Shown here piece after piece: positions 1 through 10,262 of a stretch of 64,000 nt of DNA. Both the position numbers and the translations under genes were made by a program. The first letter of the stretch is position 1, and every line of letters starts with the position of its first letter. Source of the DNA: Spartobacteria bacterium LR76 (GTDB lineage: Bacteria; Verrucomicrobiota; Verrucomicrobiia; Chthoniobacterales; Terrimicrobiaceae); the NCBI GenBank assembly GCA_003054655.1, contig QAYZ01000009.1:120204-184203 (forward strand), given 5' to 3'. Below the pieces are notes generated by a model, which was not told the origin of the DNA, did no database searches, and saw only the letters and a list, made by a program, of their open reading frames with translations.

Positions 1-1971
<1,971 letters not shown>

Positions 1972-2065
1972 TTACATATCTCACTTAAAAAGAAGTTCTT
2001 ACAGGAATTCACAAGATATTCAGAAGCGCCAAAATGGGCCATATTGACTCACTTTAGCGTCACAA

Positions 2066-2085
2066 TGTCACACAAAAGTGTGACA
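2066..2085. promoter_or_regulatory. Perfect 8-bp inverted repeat between dnaK and a methyltransferase gene
   Basis: TGTCACAC and GTGTGACA face each other across a 4-base AAAA spacer in the 227-bp gap between the divergent dnaK and methyltransferase starts. A further GTCACA lies just to the left. The dyad could be a repressor operator for either gene. It has no T-run and so does not look like a terminator. The protein that binds it is unknown. Confidence 0.5.
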
Positions 2086-2159
2086 CACCGCTCTTTGCGC
2101 CGAGCTTGGCCCACGCCGGAAGATGCCCTAAAATGAAGTCCATGTCGGGGGAACATCGA

Positions 2160-2894
2160 ATGAATACGCCGGAAGGCAAGCGCCTCCTGGCCGCCCTGCG
2201 CGGGGCGGATTACGCCCATGCCGGAGAAGAAACCGCCATCGAACTCGCCTTGGCGGAATGGCCGAAAAACTCCCGCCGGAGGATTCTCGACGCGGGCTGT
2301 GGTCGCGGCGGAACGGCGCATTTCCTCCGAACCCACGGATGGGGCCTCGTTACCGGGGTGGATCGCGACTCCGACTCCATCGACCATGCGCGGGAAAAAT
2401 ACCCGGAAGTCACTTTTGCGACGGCAGATCTGACTGATGCACGAAGCCTGCCGGACGGACCGTTCGACGGCATCACGATGTTCAACGTGCTATACGCAAT
2501 TTCCGATCAGGCGGCAGCATTGAAAGCCCTCCGCACAGTGGCCGCTCCGGGGGCGCAGCTCATGATCTTTGATTATACCGGGACAGGTGGTTACGAGAAG
2601 GCCGTCGCCTCGCTTCACCCGGAGTTTGCTCTGTGGCATCCGCCGATCATGGCCAAAATGTCCGCCACGCTTCAGGCGGCGGGATGGGATCTCGTGACAA
2701 CCCATTCCCTCAACCGCGAATACGAGCGCTGGTATGCCGATCTCGTGTCCCGCTTCACGACGCGGCAGACGGCCCTGGCCTCGGTGGCGGACGAGGCAAC
2801 CATCGCCTATGCGAAGGGATTCTACGCCAACCTGCTCCATCTCATTCGCGAGGGAGCGCTCGGCGGAGCGATTTTTCACGCCGAGGCGGCTTGA
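2160..2894 (+). CDS. Class I SAM-dependent methyltransferase
   Basis: Cytoplasmic methyltransferase with a Rossmann-type fold. The SAM-binding glycine motif I is DAGCGRGGTAHFL near residue 45. An acidic residue follows strand 2 (TGVDRDS), motif II is in the ATADL region, and the FNVLYAI segment resembles UbiE/COQ5-type enzymes. About 244 residues. The ATG at 2160 is chosen because GGGGGAA lies 6 bases upstream; two earlier in-frame ATGs (2133, 2142) lack a ribosome-binding site. The gene is divergent from dnaK and convergent with the GH28 gene. The substrate cannot be told from sequence. Confidence 0.85.
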   Translation: MNTPEGKRLLAALRGADYAHAGEETAIELALAEWPKNSRRRILDAGCGRGGTAHFLRTHGWGLVTGVDRDSDSIDHAREKYPEVTFATADLTDARSLPDGPFDGITMFNVLYAISDQAAALKALRTVAAPGAQLMIFDYTGTGGYEKAVASLHPEFALWHPPIMAKMSATLQAAGWDLVTTHSLNREYERWYADLVSRFTTRQTALASVADEATIAYAKGFYANLLHLIREGALGGAIFHAEAA

Positions 2895-2903
2895 GCTTCC
2901 GCG

Positions 2904-4259
2904 CTACCCGACGCGCTCGGCGTGAAAAGGCTCCGCCGAAAGCACGGCGTCCTCATCGGCCTGCCAGGTGCAATCCTCACAGTGGAGGTCTCTCACCCCG
3001 ACGGCCCACAAGGGCGCACTTCCTCCGGCCATGATCGACCAGTCGTGATTGGCTACGGGGCGTAACTCGACGTTTCCGCCCCACTGCTCGAATAAAGCTC
3101 CCCGGTGCAGCGTGTTGCTGACCCGGACGAGACGCACGTGATCGACAGCTCCGGGTTCCTCCGCAAAGAAGAGCATGCCGTTTTCCCCCTCGGCCCGGAT
3201 GTCGCGGAAGGTCAGGTTGCGAAGGCGAAAAAGCGGCAGGGCACCTCCGAAACGAACGGCGGAGACATGAATTGGCTCTCCCCGCCCCCACCAGTTCCCA
3301 TGAAAGAGCCGGGTCTGGATGGAGCAATCCTCCACGGTCACGTCCTCCACATCCGCCTGCCGGGCGTAGATGCCGATGCCGCGATTCGACTCCCGGATGT
3401 CGAGACGCTTGAGACGGATGTCTCGCACGGGATTCTCCCCATAGCCAATGCGCACCGCCGACGACCGGCTGGTCAAGGTGCAATCGGAAACCTCGATATC
3501 CTCGCCCACGCCCTCGATCCCGCTCAAGCCAAAGGCGATCTCGCGTTCCCCGCCATGGTTTCGAAATCCCGTGATCGCCACGCAATCATCCCCGCTCACG
3601 ATCCGGCAATGGCGGATCGCAGCATGGCGGCAGGTGGTCAGATGAATGCCGTCGTTATTCGGATGGCGCAGATCGTTGGCGATGTTCAGTCCCTCAAAAA
3701 CCAGATGCTCGGAGTCTGCACAATGGATCGTCCAGTAGGACGCCCCGGTGATCGTGAGCTTTTCCATCCGCACATCGCGGCACCGGGCCAGGACGATCAT
3801 GTTGCCGGGACGCGGCTTCGGCCGGAACGGGCCATGGACGGCGTCTTTCGTCCCATGGGGCAAGGCGTTGCGCCGCTGCCAGGTGTCGTGGGCTGAGTAG
3901 TCGTCGTGCCCGCCGTGCAATTCCCCCTCGTGAAAGTGCAGCGCCCCGTTGCCATCGAGAATGCCCTCCCCGGTCAGCGCGATGCCCTCGGCATCCTGCG
4001 CGTAGAGCAGGCCGACACTGTATTCCCCGACCAGATGGTCGCTCTGTTCCGCGCTGGCGAGAAGGCGCGCTCCGGCATCCACCTGAAGGGTCGTATGGCT
4101 GAAGAGTTCAAAGGTCCCGGTGACAAATGTACCCGGCGGCACGAGCACCGCCCCTCCGCCAGCATCACGGCAGGCAATCGCGGCGGCCTGGATAGCCAGC
4201 GTGTTGATGGTTGTTCCGTCAGGAATCGCGCCAAATTCGGTGATCGGGAAGGTCTTCAT
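2904..4259 (-). CDS. Glycoside hydrolase family 28 (polygalacturonase-like)
   Basis: Right-handed beta-helix pectinase-like enzyme expected to cleave galacturonan or rhamnogalacturonan linkages. The N-terminus (MKTFPITEFGAIPDG) is the typical start of a pectate-lyase/GH28 helix. The catalytic acid motifs are present as NNDGIHL (about residue 200) and SGDDCVAI. The usual GHG motif appears as SSAVRIGYG without the histidine, so substrate or mechanism may be shifted. No signal peptide is seen with the ATG at 4259, which suggests a cytoplasmic enzyme acting on imported oligogalacturonides. GGGAG lies about 10 bases upstream; the longer TTG-type start adds 17 non-conserved residues. It stands alone, facing the methyltransferase gene, with a tetR gene divergent from it. 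Confidence 0.88.
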   Translation of the reverse strand: MKTFPITEFGAIPDGTTINTLAIQAAAIACRDAGGGAVLVPPGTFVTGTFELFSHTTLQVDAGARLLASAEQSDHLVGEYSVGLLYAQDAEGIALTGEGILDGNGALHFHEGELHGGHDDYSAHDTWQRRNALPHGTKDAVHGPFRPKPRPGNMIVLARCRDVRMEKLTITGASYWTIHCADSEHLVFEGLNIANDLRHPNNDGIHLTTCRHAAIRHCRIVSGDDCVAITGFRNHGGEREIAFGLSGIEGVGEDIEVSDCTLTSRSSAVRIGYGENPVRDIRLKRLDIRESNRGIGIYARQADVEDVTVEDCSIQTRLFHGNWWGRGEPIHVSAVRFGGALPLFRLRNLTFRDIRAEGENGMLFFAEEPGAVDHVRLVRVSNTLHRGALFEQWGGNVELRPVANHDWSIMAGGSAPLWAVGVRDLHCEDCTWQADEDAVLSAEPFHAERVG

Positions 4260-4375
4260 GGAGGTGGTTCTCCCATCCTGGAGCCTCGGCCAGCGCTGCG
4301 CCAAAGCCATGATACTCTAATTATAGCACATAGGACCGAAGAGGAGGCTGATACAATTTTTTACAACTCCCTCCT

Positions 4376-5062
4376 TTGACAAATACCAAAAATGAATTTG
4401 CGTTCAGTATTGTGAATACCGATTCACCCTTACCTCCCTCCCGCCGGGTTTCGGCTGTCCGCCAGAAGGCGAGAGACGAACATCGGCGATGGATCGTGAA
4501 CGCGGCGGAGGAGGTTTTTAGTGAGAGCGGGTATCACGAAGCCTCGCTGACCATGATCGCCCGGCGGGCCGAGATCGCGGTCGGCACGATTTACCTGTAT
4601 TTCCGCGACAAGTCCGATCTCTACGGCTGCGTGCTGCTGGAGCGGATGAAGCAAATGGTGGGTGGGTTTGAATCCGCGCTCACCTCTTCGGACCGCGCAG
4701 AGGAGTGCCTGCGTCGGGGCATTCACGCGCAGTTTGCTTTTCACGACGCAAACCGGAGGTTTTTCGAGATATTCCTCCATCAGCATCAGGTCCAGCAGTC
4801 GCCGCTCCACAAGGAGCATTGGGAGGAAATGGAGGCGCTAAAACTCCATAATCTCGGCGTGATCGAGGATTGCATCCTGCGCGGACAATCCCGGGGCGAA
4901 CTGAAACCGGGAAGTCCGCGCCTGCTTGCAGTCGCGTATCTCGGGATCACCCTGCAAATGATCCGCCAGTTCATCCGCGAAAACACCACCTCCCGCCTTA
5001 TCGACTCGGCCGATTTTGCCGCCGATTGCTTCCTGCACGGTGCCGCCTCTCTCCCTCAATGA
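4376..5062 (+). CDS. TetR/AcrR family transcriptional repressor
   Basis: Probable local repressor of the efflux genes that follow. The N-terminal helix-turn-helix is clear (AAEEVFSESGYHEASLTMIA followed by RRAEIAVGTIYLYF), and the remaining 150 residues are a helical ligand-binding domain that includes a YcdC/FadR-like pattern. The stop TGA overlaps the ATG of the adaptor gene (ATGA), so repressor and pump are probably translated together. The start is uncertain. A TTG at 4376 opens the frame without a ribosome-binding site, and a GTG at 4412 is the only later start before the HTH. That GTG lies inside a perfect dyad (4412-4427), a likely autoregulatory operator. The ligand is unknown. Confidence 0.9.
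   Translation: MTNTKNEFAFSIVNTDSPLPPSRRVSAVRQKARDEHRRWIVNAAEEVFSESGYHEASLTMIARRAEIAVGTIYLYFRDKSDLYGCVLLERMKQMVGGFESALTSSDRAEECLRRGIHAQFAFHDANRRFFEIFLHQHQVQQSPLHKEHWEEMEALKLHNLGVIEDCILRGQSRGELKPGSPRLLAVAYLGITLQMIRQFIRENTTSRLIDSADFAADCFLHGAASLPQ
4412..4427. promoter_or_regulatory. Probable TetR operator, GTGAAT-N4-ATTCAC
   Basis: Perfect 6-bp inverted repeat with a 4-base spacer at the 5' end of the tetR frame. A second short dyad, GTATT-GTG-AATAC, overlaps it at 4407-4419. Palindromes of this size at the start of a tetR gene are usually the autoregulatory operator. Here it would lie over the possible GTG start codon. Confidence 0.5.
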
Positions 5063-6189
5063 AGATTCGTATCCCTACACTCCTTGTCCTGTGTGCCGGT
5101 TTGGCCGCGTGCGGTAAACCCGCCGGCCCCAGTTCTCCGGCCAATCCGCCGACCCCGGTCGAGGTTTCGGCAGCAGCTCTCCGCAGCATGCCAGTCGAGA
5201 TGAAGGCCATCGGCACCGTGGAACCCATCGCGAGCGTGCAGCTCAAGTCGAAGGTCACCGGGGAAATCCTGAAGGTGCATTTCGCCGATGGAGCACAGGT
5301 AAAAGTGGGGGAGCCGCTTTTCAGCATCGATCCCCGAGCCTTCCAGGCCGCGCTCGACCGGGCCAAGGCCAACCTGGAGATTGCCGAGGCCACGGCGTCC
5401 AATGCCACCGAGCAAGCGCAGCGCTACACGACGCTCATCCAGCGCGGCGTCGCGTCCAAGGAGCAGACGTCGCAATTTCTCTCCAATGCCAAATCGCTGA
5501 AGGCCGAACTGGCCGCCCGGCAGGCGGACATCAATGAGGCGCAGCTCTCCCTCGATTGGGCCGAGATCACAGCCCCCATCAATGGACGGGCTGGTGCGGC
5601 GCTGCTGAAACCGGGCAACATCGTCCAGGCCAACACCGATACCCTGGCGGTGATCAATCAGATGCAGCCGATCTATGTCACCTTCTCGCTGCCGGAAAAC
5701 ACCCTGGCCGAGGTGCGGGAGTGGATGGCGAGGAACAAGCCCGTAGTCACCGCCTACGATCCCGACAACGGCAGGCTGCTCGGCACGGGAACGCTGGATT
5801 TCATCGACAACGCCGTCGATCGCGCCACGGGCATGGTGGCGTTCAAGGCGACATTCCCCAATGAAAATGAAACGCTCTGGCCCGGGCAGTTCGTCGATGT
5901 CACACTGGAGCTGGCCATCCAACCCCAGGCGCTCGTCGTTCCGTCCATCGCGGTGATGGAGGGACAGCAAGGCTCGCAGGTCTTCGTCGTGACGGGTGAT
6001 ACAGTCAGCTTGAGAAAGGTGAAGGTGGCACGGACGGCCGGCAACCTTTCCATCATCAGCGAGGGGCTCGACCCCGGCGAACTGGTGGTGACGGTCGGCC
6101 AGCTCCGGCTGAATCCCGGCTCGAAAGTCGAAATCAAGAAACAGCAAAAGGCCGAGGAGGTTCCAGCGGTTGACAAGACCCCGGAGTAG
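5059..6189 (+). CDS. RND efflux periplasmic adaptor (membrane fusion protein), lipoprotein
   Basis: Links an inner-membrane RND pump to an outer-membrane channel. The N-terminus (MKIRIPTLLVLCAGLAACGK) is a lipoprotein signal with lipobox LAAC, so Cys18 should be lipidated and anchor it in the membrane. The protein then shows a lipoyl-like barrel half-motif (VKVGEPLFSID), a helical hairpin (EQAQRYTTLIQRG to about residue 165), the second lipoyl half (APINGRAGAALLKPG), and a beta-barrel/membrane-proximal domain ending in QLRLNPGSKVEI. About 376 residues, normal for HlyD/MdtA-type adaptors. It overlaps tetR by 4 bases and precedes the pump by 3 bases. Confidence 0.95.
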   Translation: MKIRIPTLLVLCAGLAACGKPAGPSSPANPPTPVEVSAAALRSMPVEMKAIGTVEPIASVQLKSKVTGEILKVHFADGAQVKVGEPLFSIDPRAFQAALDRAKANLEIAEATASNATEQAQRYTTLIQRGVASKEQTSQFLSNAKSLKAELAARQADINEAQLSLDWAEITAPINGRAGAALLKPGNIVQANTDTLAVINQMQPIYVTFSLPENTLAEVREWMARNKPVVTAYDPDNGRLLGTGTLDFIDNAVDRATGMVAFKATFPNENETLWPGQFVDVTLELAIQPQALVVPSIAVMEGQQGSQVFVVTGDTVSLRKVKVARTAGNLSIISEGLDPGELVVTVGQLRLNPGSKVEIKKQQKAEEVPAVDKTPE

Positions 6190-6192
6190 CCG

Positions 6193-9100
6193 ATGAGCAT
6201 CACCGACCCCTTCGTACGCCGCCCCATCATGACCACGCTCGTGATGGCGAGCATTCTCGGCTTTGGCACGCTGGCTTACCTCCAAATGCCCGTGAGCGAC
6301 CTGCCGAGCGTCGACTTTCCGACGATCAGCGTCACGGCGAACCTGCCGGGCGCCAGCCCGGAAACGATGGCCTCCGCGGTGGCCCTGCCGCTGGAGAAGG
6401 AGTTTTCCACCATCGCCGGCATCGAGTCGATGACGTCGAGCAGCGCACAGGGATCGACCACGGTCACGATCCAGTTTGACCTCTCGCGCAATATCGACGC
6501 GGCGGCGCAGGACGTGCAGTCGGCCATCTCGCAGGCGCAGGGCAGCCTGCCGACCGACATGCCGACCCCGCCGTCGTTCCGGAAGGTCAACCCGGCGGAC
6601 CAGCCAATTCTCCTTCTCGCCGCATACTCCGACACGCTGCCCTACAGCAAGGTCGATGAATACGCCGACACCCTCATCGCCCAGCGCCTCTCGACCGTGT
6701 TGGGCGTAGCCCAGGTGGACCTCTACGGATCGCAAAAATACGCGGTGCGGGTGAAGGTCGATCCGCGCGAACTCGCCGCCCGGGGAATCGGCATCGACGA
6801 GGTGGAGAACTCCATCAAGGAAGCCAACTCCAAGGAAGCCACGGGCGAACTCGACACCGGATCGAAGTCCCGCACCATCGAGACGACAGCCCAGCTCACC
6901 AACGCGGCGCAGTTTCGCGAACTGATCGTCACCTACCGCAACGGCTATCCTGTGCGGCTCAAGCAGATCGCCACAGTCCTCGACGATGTCGAGAACGACA
7001 AGAACTTCGGATGGTACAACGACAAGCGCGGCGTCGTGCTGGCCGTGCAGCGCCAGCCGGGAGCCAATACCGTCGCGGTCATCGACCGCATCCTTGAGCT
7101 GCTGCCGACCTACAAGGCGCAGCTGCCGGGGGGCATGCACCTCGACATCCTCTACGACCGCTCGACCTCCATCCGAGAATCGCTCCATGACGTGGAGTTC
7201 ACCCTCGTGCTGGCCGTGGTCCTTGTGGTGCTGGTGATTTTCATCTTCCTGCGCAACGTCTGGGCGACGCTCATTCCGAGCGCGGCTATCCCGCTGTCGA
7301 TCATCGGCACGTTCGGCATCATCCATCTACTGGGCTTCAGCGTGAACAATTTCTCGCTCATGGCGCTGATCCTGGCCGTGGGCTTCGTGGTCGATGACGC
7401 CATCGTGGTGCTGGAAAACATCGTGCGCCACCTGGAGAAAGGTATGACTCCGATGGAGGCGGCGCTGAAAGGGGGTCGTGAGATCGGCTTCACCATTCTC
7501 TCCATGACGCTGTCGCTGGCGGCAGTGTTTATCCCTGTGCTTTTCATGGGCGGCATCCTCGGGCGGCTGCTCAACGAATTTGCCGTCACGATCGCCGTCG
7601 CCATCCTGATCTCGGGCGTGGTCTCATTGTCGCTGACGCCCATGCTTTGCAGCCGGTTCCTGAAACAGGCTCATAGCGAAAGCAAAAACCCGATCTTCCG
7701 CTTCTCCGAGGCGGCATTTACCACGCTGCAAAACGGCTATCGCAGGACTCTGGGCATCGCGCTCAAGCATCACGTGATCGTCTCGCTCTTCGCCCTGGTG
7801 ATGGCTTGCGGGACGGCATGGCTGTTCCTCATCGTCCCGAAGGGCTTCCTGCCCAACGAAGACTCCAGCCGCATCATGATCACGACGGAGGCCGAGCAGG
7901 GGGTGGCCTTTGAAAAACTCGTGGAGATGCAGCAGGAGGCGGCAGCCATCGTGGCGAAGAACCCCGCCGTGGAGGGATTCATGTCCCGCATCGGCGGCGG
8001 GTCCATGGCTTCGGCTGGCAACAACGGGCGCCTGATCGTCACCTTGAAACCGCGCAGCGAACGTCCTCCGGTCGATACGGTCGTGCGTCAGATGCGCCGG
8101 GATCTGGCGGGCATCCCGGGCCTGAAGGTTTTCCCCCAAAATCCGCCCACGATCCGCATCGGCGGGATGCAGACCAAGAGCCTGTATCAGTTCACCCTCT
8201 TCGGCCCGGATCTCAAGCAGCTCTACGGCGCATCGGAGAAAATGGAGGGCCTGATGCGAAACATCCCGGGCATCGTCGATGTGACGACCGACCTGCAAAT
8301 CACCAACCCCCAGGTGCTCGTGGATATCAACCGCGACAAAGCCTCGACGCTCGGTGTGAGCGCGGCGCAAATCGAGCGGGCGCTGGGTGCGGCCTTTGGC
8401 TCTCGCCAGATCTCCACGATCTACACGCCGAACAACCAGTACCGCGTCATCATCGAGGCGAAGGACGATTTCAAACGCGAGGCGGAGGATCTTTCCCGCC
8501 TCTACGTGCGCTCCAGCCAGGGCCAGCTCGTGGCGTTGTCGTCGGTGGCGCAATTCAAGACCCAGGTCGGCCCCCTCACGGTCCAGCATCTCGGCCAGCT
8601 CCCGGCGGTGACTCTTTCATTCGACCTCGCGAAGGGATACTCGCTCAGCGACGTCGTGCCGCGCATCCAGCAGCTCGCCAAGGCAGAACTCGACGAACGC
8701 ATCGGCACGCAGTTCCAGGGAACGGCCCAGGCCTTCCAGTCATCGCTCAGCAATCTCGGCCTGCTCCTGATCATGGCGATCGTCGTGATCTACATCATCC
8801 TGGGCATCCTCTATGAGAGCTTCGTCCATCCGCTGACTATCCTGTCCGGCCTGCCCTCCGCCGGATTCGGGGCGCTGCTGACGTTGCTGATCTTTGGGAT
8901 GGAGCTGAACGTCTACGGATTCGTCGGCCTGCTGATGCTCATCGGCATCGTGAAAAAGAACGCCATCATGATGATCGACTTCGCACTGGACGCGCAGCGC
9001 ACGGATAAAATGCCGCCGGAGCGGGCCATCTTCGAGGCGTGTGTCGTGCGCTTCCGTCCAATCATGATGACCACGATGGCGGCCATGATGGGAACGTTGC

Positions 9101-9309
9101 CCATCGCCCTCGGCCTGGGAGCCGGAGGAGACGTGCGACAGCCCCTGGGTTTATCGGTGGTCGGCGGACTGATCCTGTCGCAGGTCGTGACGCTCTACAT
9201 CACGCCGATCATCTATCTTTACCTTGAGCGGGTGCAGGGATGGTTTGGAAAGCGACAGCCGAAAGATCCGGCGACGCCCAAGCCCGGAAAGCTGGCGGAG
9301 GCGCACTAA
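6193..9309 (+). CDS. RND multidrug efflux permease (HAE-1/MdtB-MdtC type)
   Basis: Proton-driven inner-membrane drug exporter of 1038 residues, the usual family length. It begins MSITDPFVRRPIMTTLVM, the standard RND N-terminus, and has TM1, a large periplasmic loop, the TM2-6 block (about residues 335-490, with the relay acids in GFVVDDAIVVLENI), a second periplasmic loop and TM7-12 (about 855-1010, including GIVKKNAIMMIDFA). The periplasmic pattern SSSAQGSTTVTIQFDLSRN matches the MdtB/MuxB subgroup. It forms an operon with tetR and the adaptor. No TolC-like channel gene is present, so a housekeeping channel must serve. The last 4 bases overlap the convergent lysR gene. Confidence 0.97.
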   Translation: MSITDPFVRRPIMTTLVMASILGFGTLAYLQMPVSDLPSVDFPTISVTANLPGASPETMASAVALPLEKEFSTIAGIESMTSSSAQGSTTVTIQFDLSRNIDAAAQDVQSAISQAQGSLPTDMPTPPSFRKVNPADQPILLLAAYSDTLPYSKVDEYADTLIAQRLSTVLGVAQVDLYGSQKYAVRVKVDPRELAARGIGIDEVENSIKEANSKEATGELDTGSKSRTIETTAQLTNAAQFRELIVTYRNGYPVRLKQIATVLDDVENDKNFGWYNDKRGVVLAVQRQPGANTVAVIDRILELLPTYKAQLPGGMHLDILYDRSTSIRESLHDVEFTLVLAVVLVVLVIFIFLRNVWATLIPSAAIPLSIIGTFGIIHLLGFSVNNFSLMALILAVGFVVDDAIVVLENIVRHLEKGMTPMEAALKGGREIGFTILSMTLSLAAVFIPVLFMGGILGRLLNEFAVTIAVAILISGVVSLSLTPMLCSRFLKQAHSESKNPIFRFSEAAFTTLQNGYRRTLGIALKHHVIVSLFALVMACGTAWLFLIVPKGFLPNEDSSRIMITTEAEQGVAFEKLVEMQQEAAAIVAKNPAVEGFMSRIGGGSMASAGNNGRLIVTLKPRSERPPVDTVVRQMRRDLAGIPGLKVFPQNPPTIRIGGMQTKSLYQFTLFGPDLKQLYGASEKMEGLMRNIPGIVDVTTDLQITNPQVLVDINRDKASTLGVSAAQIERALGAAFGSRQISTIYTPNNQYRVIIEAKDDFKREAEDLSRLYVRSSQGQLVALSSVAQFKTQVGPLTVQHLGQLPAVTLSFDLAKGYSLSDVVPRIQQLAKAELDERIGTQFQGTAQAFQSSLSNLGLLLIMAIVVIYIILGILYESFVHPLTILSGLPSAGFGALLTLLIFGMELNVYGFVGLLMLIGIVKKNAIMMIDFALDAQRTDKMPPERAIFEACVVRFRPIMMTTMAAMMGTLPIALGLGAGGDVRQPLGLSVVGGLILSQVVTLYITPIIYLYLERVQGWFGKRQPKDPATPKPGKLAEAH

Positions 9310-10190
9310 AGCGAACTCGTATAGCTCCTGGAGCGAGCCTTGATCCGCTCGAGGAAGCTCTCGGCCACCGGCGCGAGCGAACCGCGCCAAAACGCACCAA
9401 TGGCCAGCGAGGGAAATCCCGCCAGCGGAAGGACACGAAGGTCTTTTGCCGCCACCAGATCGGGCGTCTGGACGGCAAGTCCCGCGCCAAGGGCATTGCG
9501 CACGTAGATGGTCACTAGATCCTGTGAGCTGGTCTCCATCGCGGTTCTCCAGACAAGGCCGCGCCGGGCGAGTTCCTTTTGAAACAGGCGCGGGAGGAGT
9601 TCATGCGGGGGCAGGCTGACGAGGCCGATCTCCCCGGCGGCACCCGCTTTCAGAAGATCCGCCATCTTGTGAAAGCGCGTCTCCGGCGAGACGAGCAGGC
9701 AGAGCGGTAGATTCGCCAGGACGACGGAGCGGAATCCCTGGGGCAGCTTGGACTCCAACACGGTGATGGCGATATCGGCCTCGTCCTCCTCGATCAGGCG
9801 CTCCGCTCCGCGCTGGTCGATCTCCTGAAGCCCGACCTTCAGGCTAGGAAAATCCCTTCGCAGTTCCGCCAGGATGGCCGGTACGTGACCACGCATCACC
9901 TCGGTAAGTCCCGCCAGCCGCAGCGTGTCGGTATGGTAACCCCGCACCGCCTCGGCCACCTCGGCCAGCCGCCCGAAAAAGGGACGCGCGAATTCGTATA
10001 GTCTCTTCCCCGCCGCCGTGAGCCGGAAGGGACGCCGCTCGAAAAGCCGCACCCCGAGATCAGCCTCCAGCGATGCCACCTGCGCACTCACGGCGGGCTG
10101 CTGGATTCCGTACGGAATGTGACGGCATGCCGCCACGATCCCCTCGTACCGCGCCACGTAATAAAAGAGTTCGAGATGGTGGACGTTCAT
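9306..10190 (-). CDS. LysR family transcriptional regulator
   Basis: DNA-binding regulator of about 294 residues. It has an N-terminal winged HTH (ELFYYVARYEGIVAACRHI, then QQPAVSAQVASLE) and a periplasmic-binding-protein-like effector domain from about residue 90. The ATG at 10190 (MNVHHLELFYYV) matches the family start; a TTG five codons earlier is less likely. It is divergent from the acyltransferase fusion gene, a common arrangement for LysR regulators and their target. A TATTGA-N5-TCAATA box abuts the start codon. Its 3' end overlaps the RND gene by 4 bases. The effector is unknown. Confidence 0.93.
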   Translation of the reverse strand: MNVHHLELFYYVARYEGIVAACRHIPYGIQQPAVSAQVASLEADLGVRLFERRPFRLTAAGKRLYEFARPFFGRLAEVAEAVRGYHTDTLRLAGLTEVMRGHVPAILAELRRDFPSLKVGLQEIDQRGAERLIEEDEADIAITVLESKLPQGFRSVVLANLPLCLLVSPETRFHKMADLLKAGAAGEIGLVSLPPHELLPRLFQKELARRGLVWRTAMETSSQDLVTIYVRNALGAGLAVQTPDLVAAKDLRVLPLAGFPSLAIGAFWRGSLAPVAESFLERIKARSRSYTSSL

Positions 10191-10207
10191 TATTGAAAAA
10201 ATCAATA
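10191..10207. promoter_or_regulatory. LysR-type binding box TATTGA-N5-TCAATA
   Basis: Perfect 6-bp inverted repeat around AAAAA that contains the T-N11-A signature of LysR regulators. It lies immediately upstream of the lysR ATG and 56 bases before the divergent fusion gene. This position fits autorepression and control of the divergent gene. If bound here the lysR message would be nearly leaderless, which agrees with the absence of a Shine-Dalgarno sequence. Confidence 0.6.
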
Positions 10208-10262
10208 TTACTTCACTATTTATCGATTATGTAAATTGAAATCCCGAGCGCATGATCGCCCC

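Noticed and set aside
5056..7326. A 756-codon open frame on the minus strand across the adaptor and RND genes
   Set aside because: Antisense shadow caused by GC-rich codon bias; translation is Arg/His/Gly-rich with no domain, while the plus strand encodes clear family proteins.
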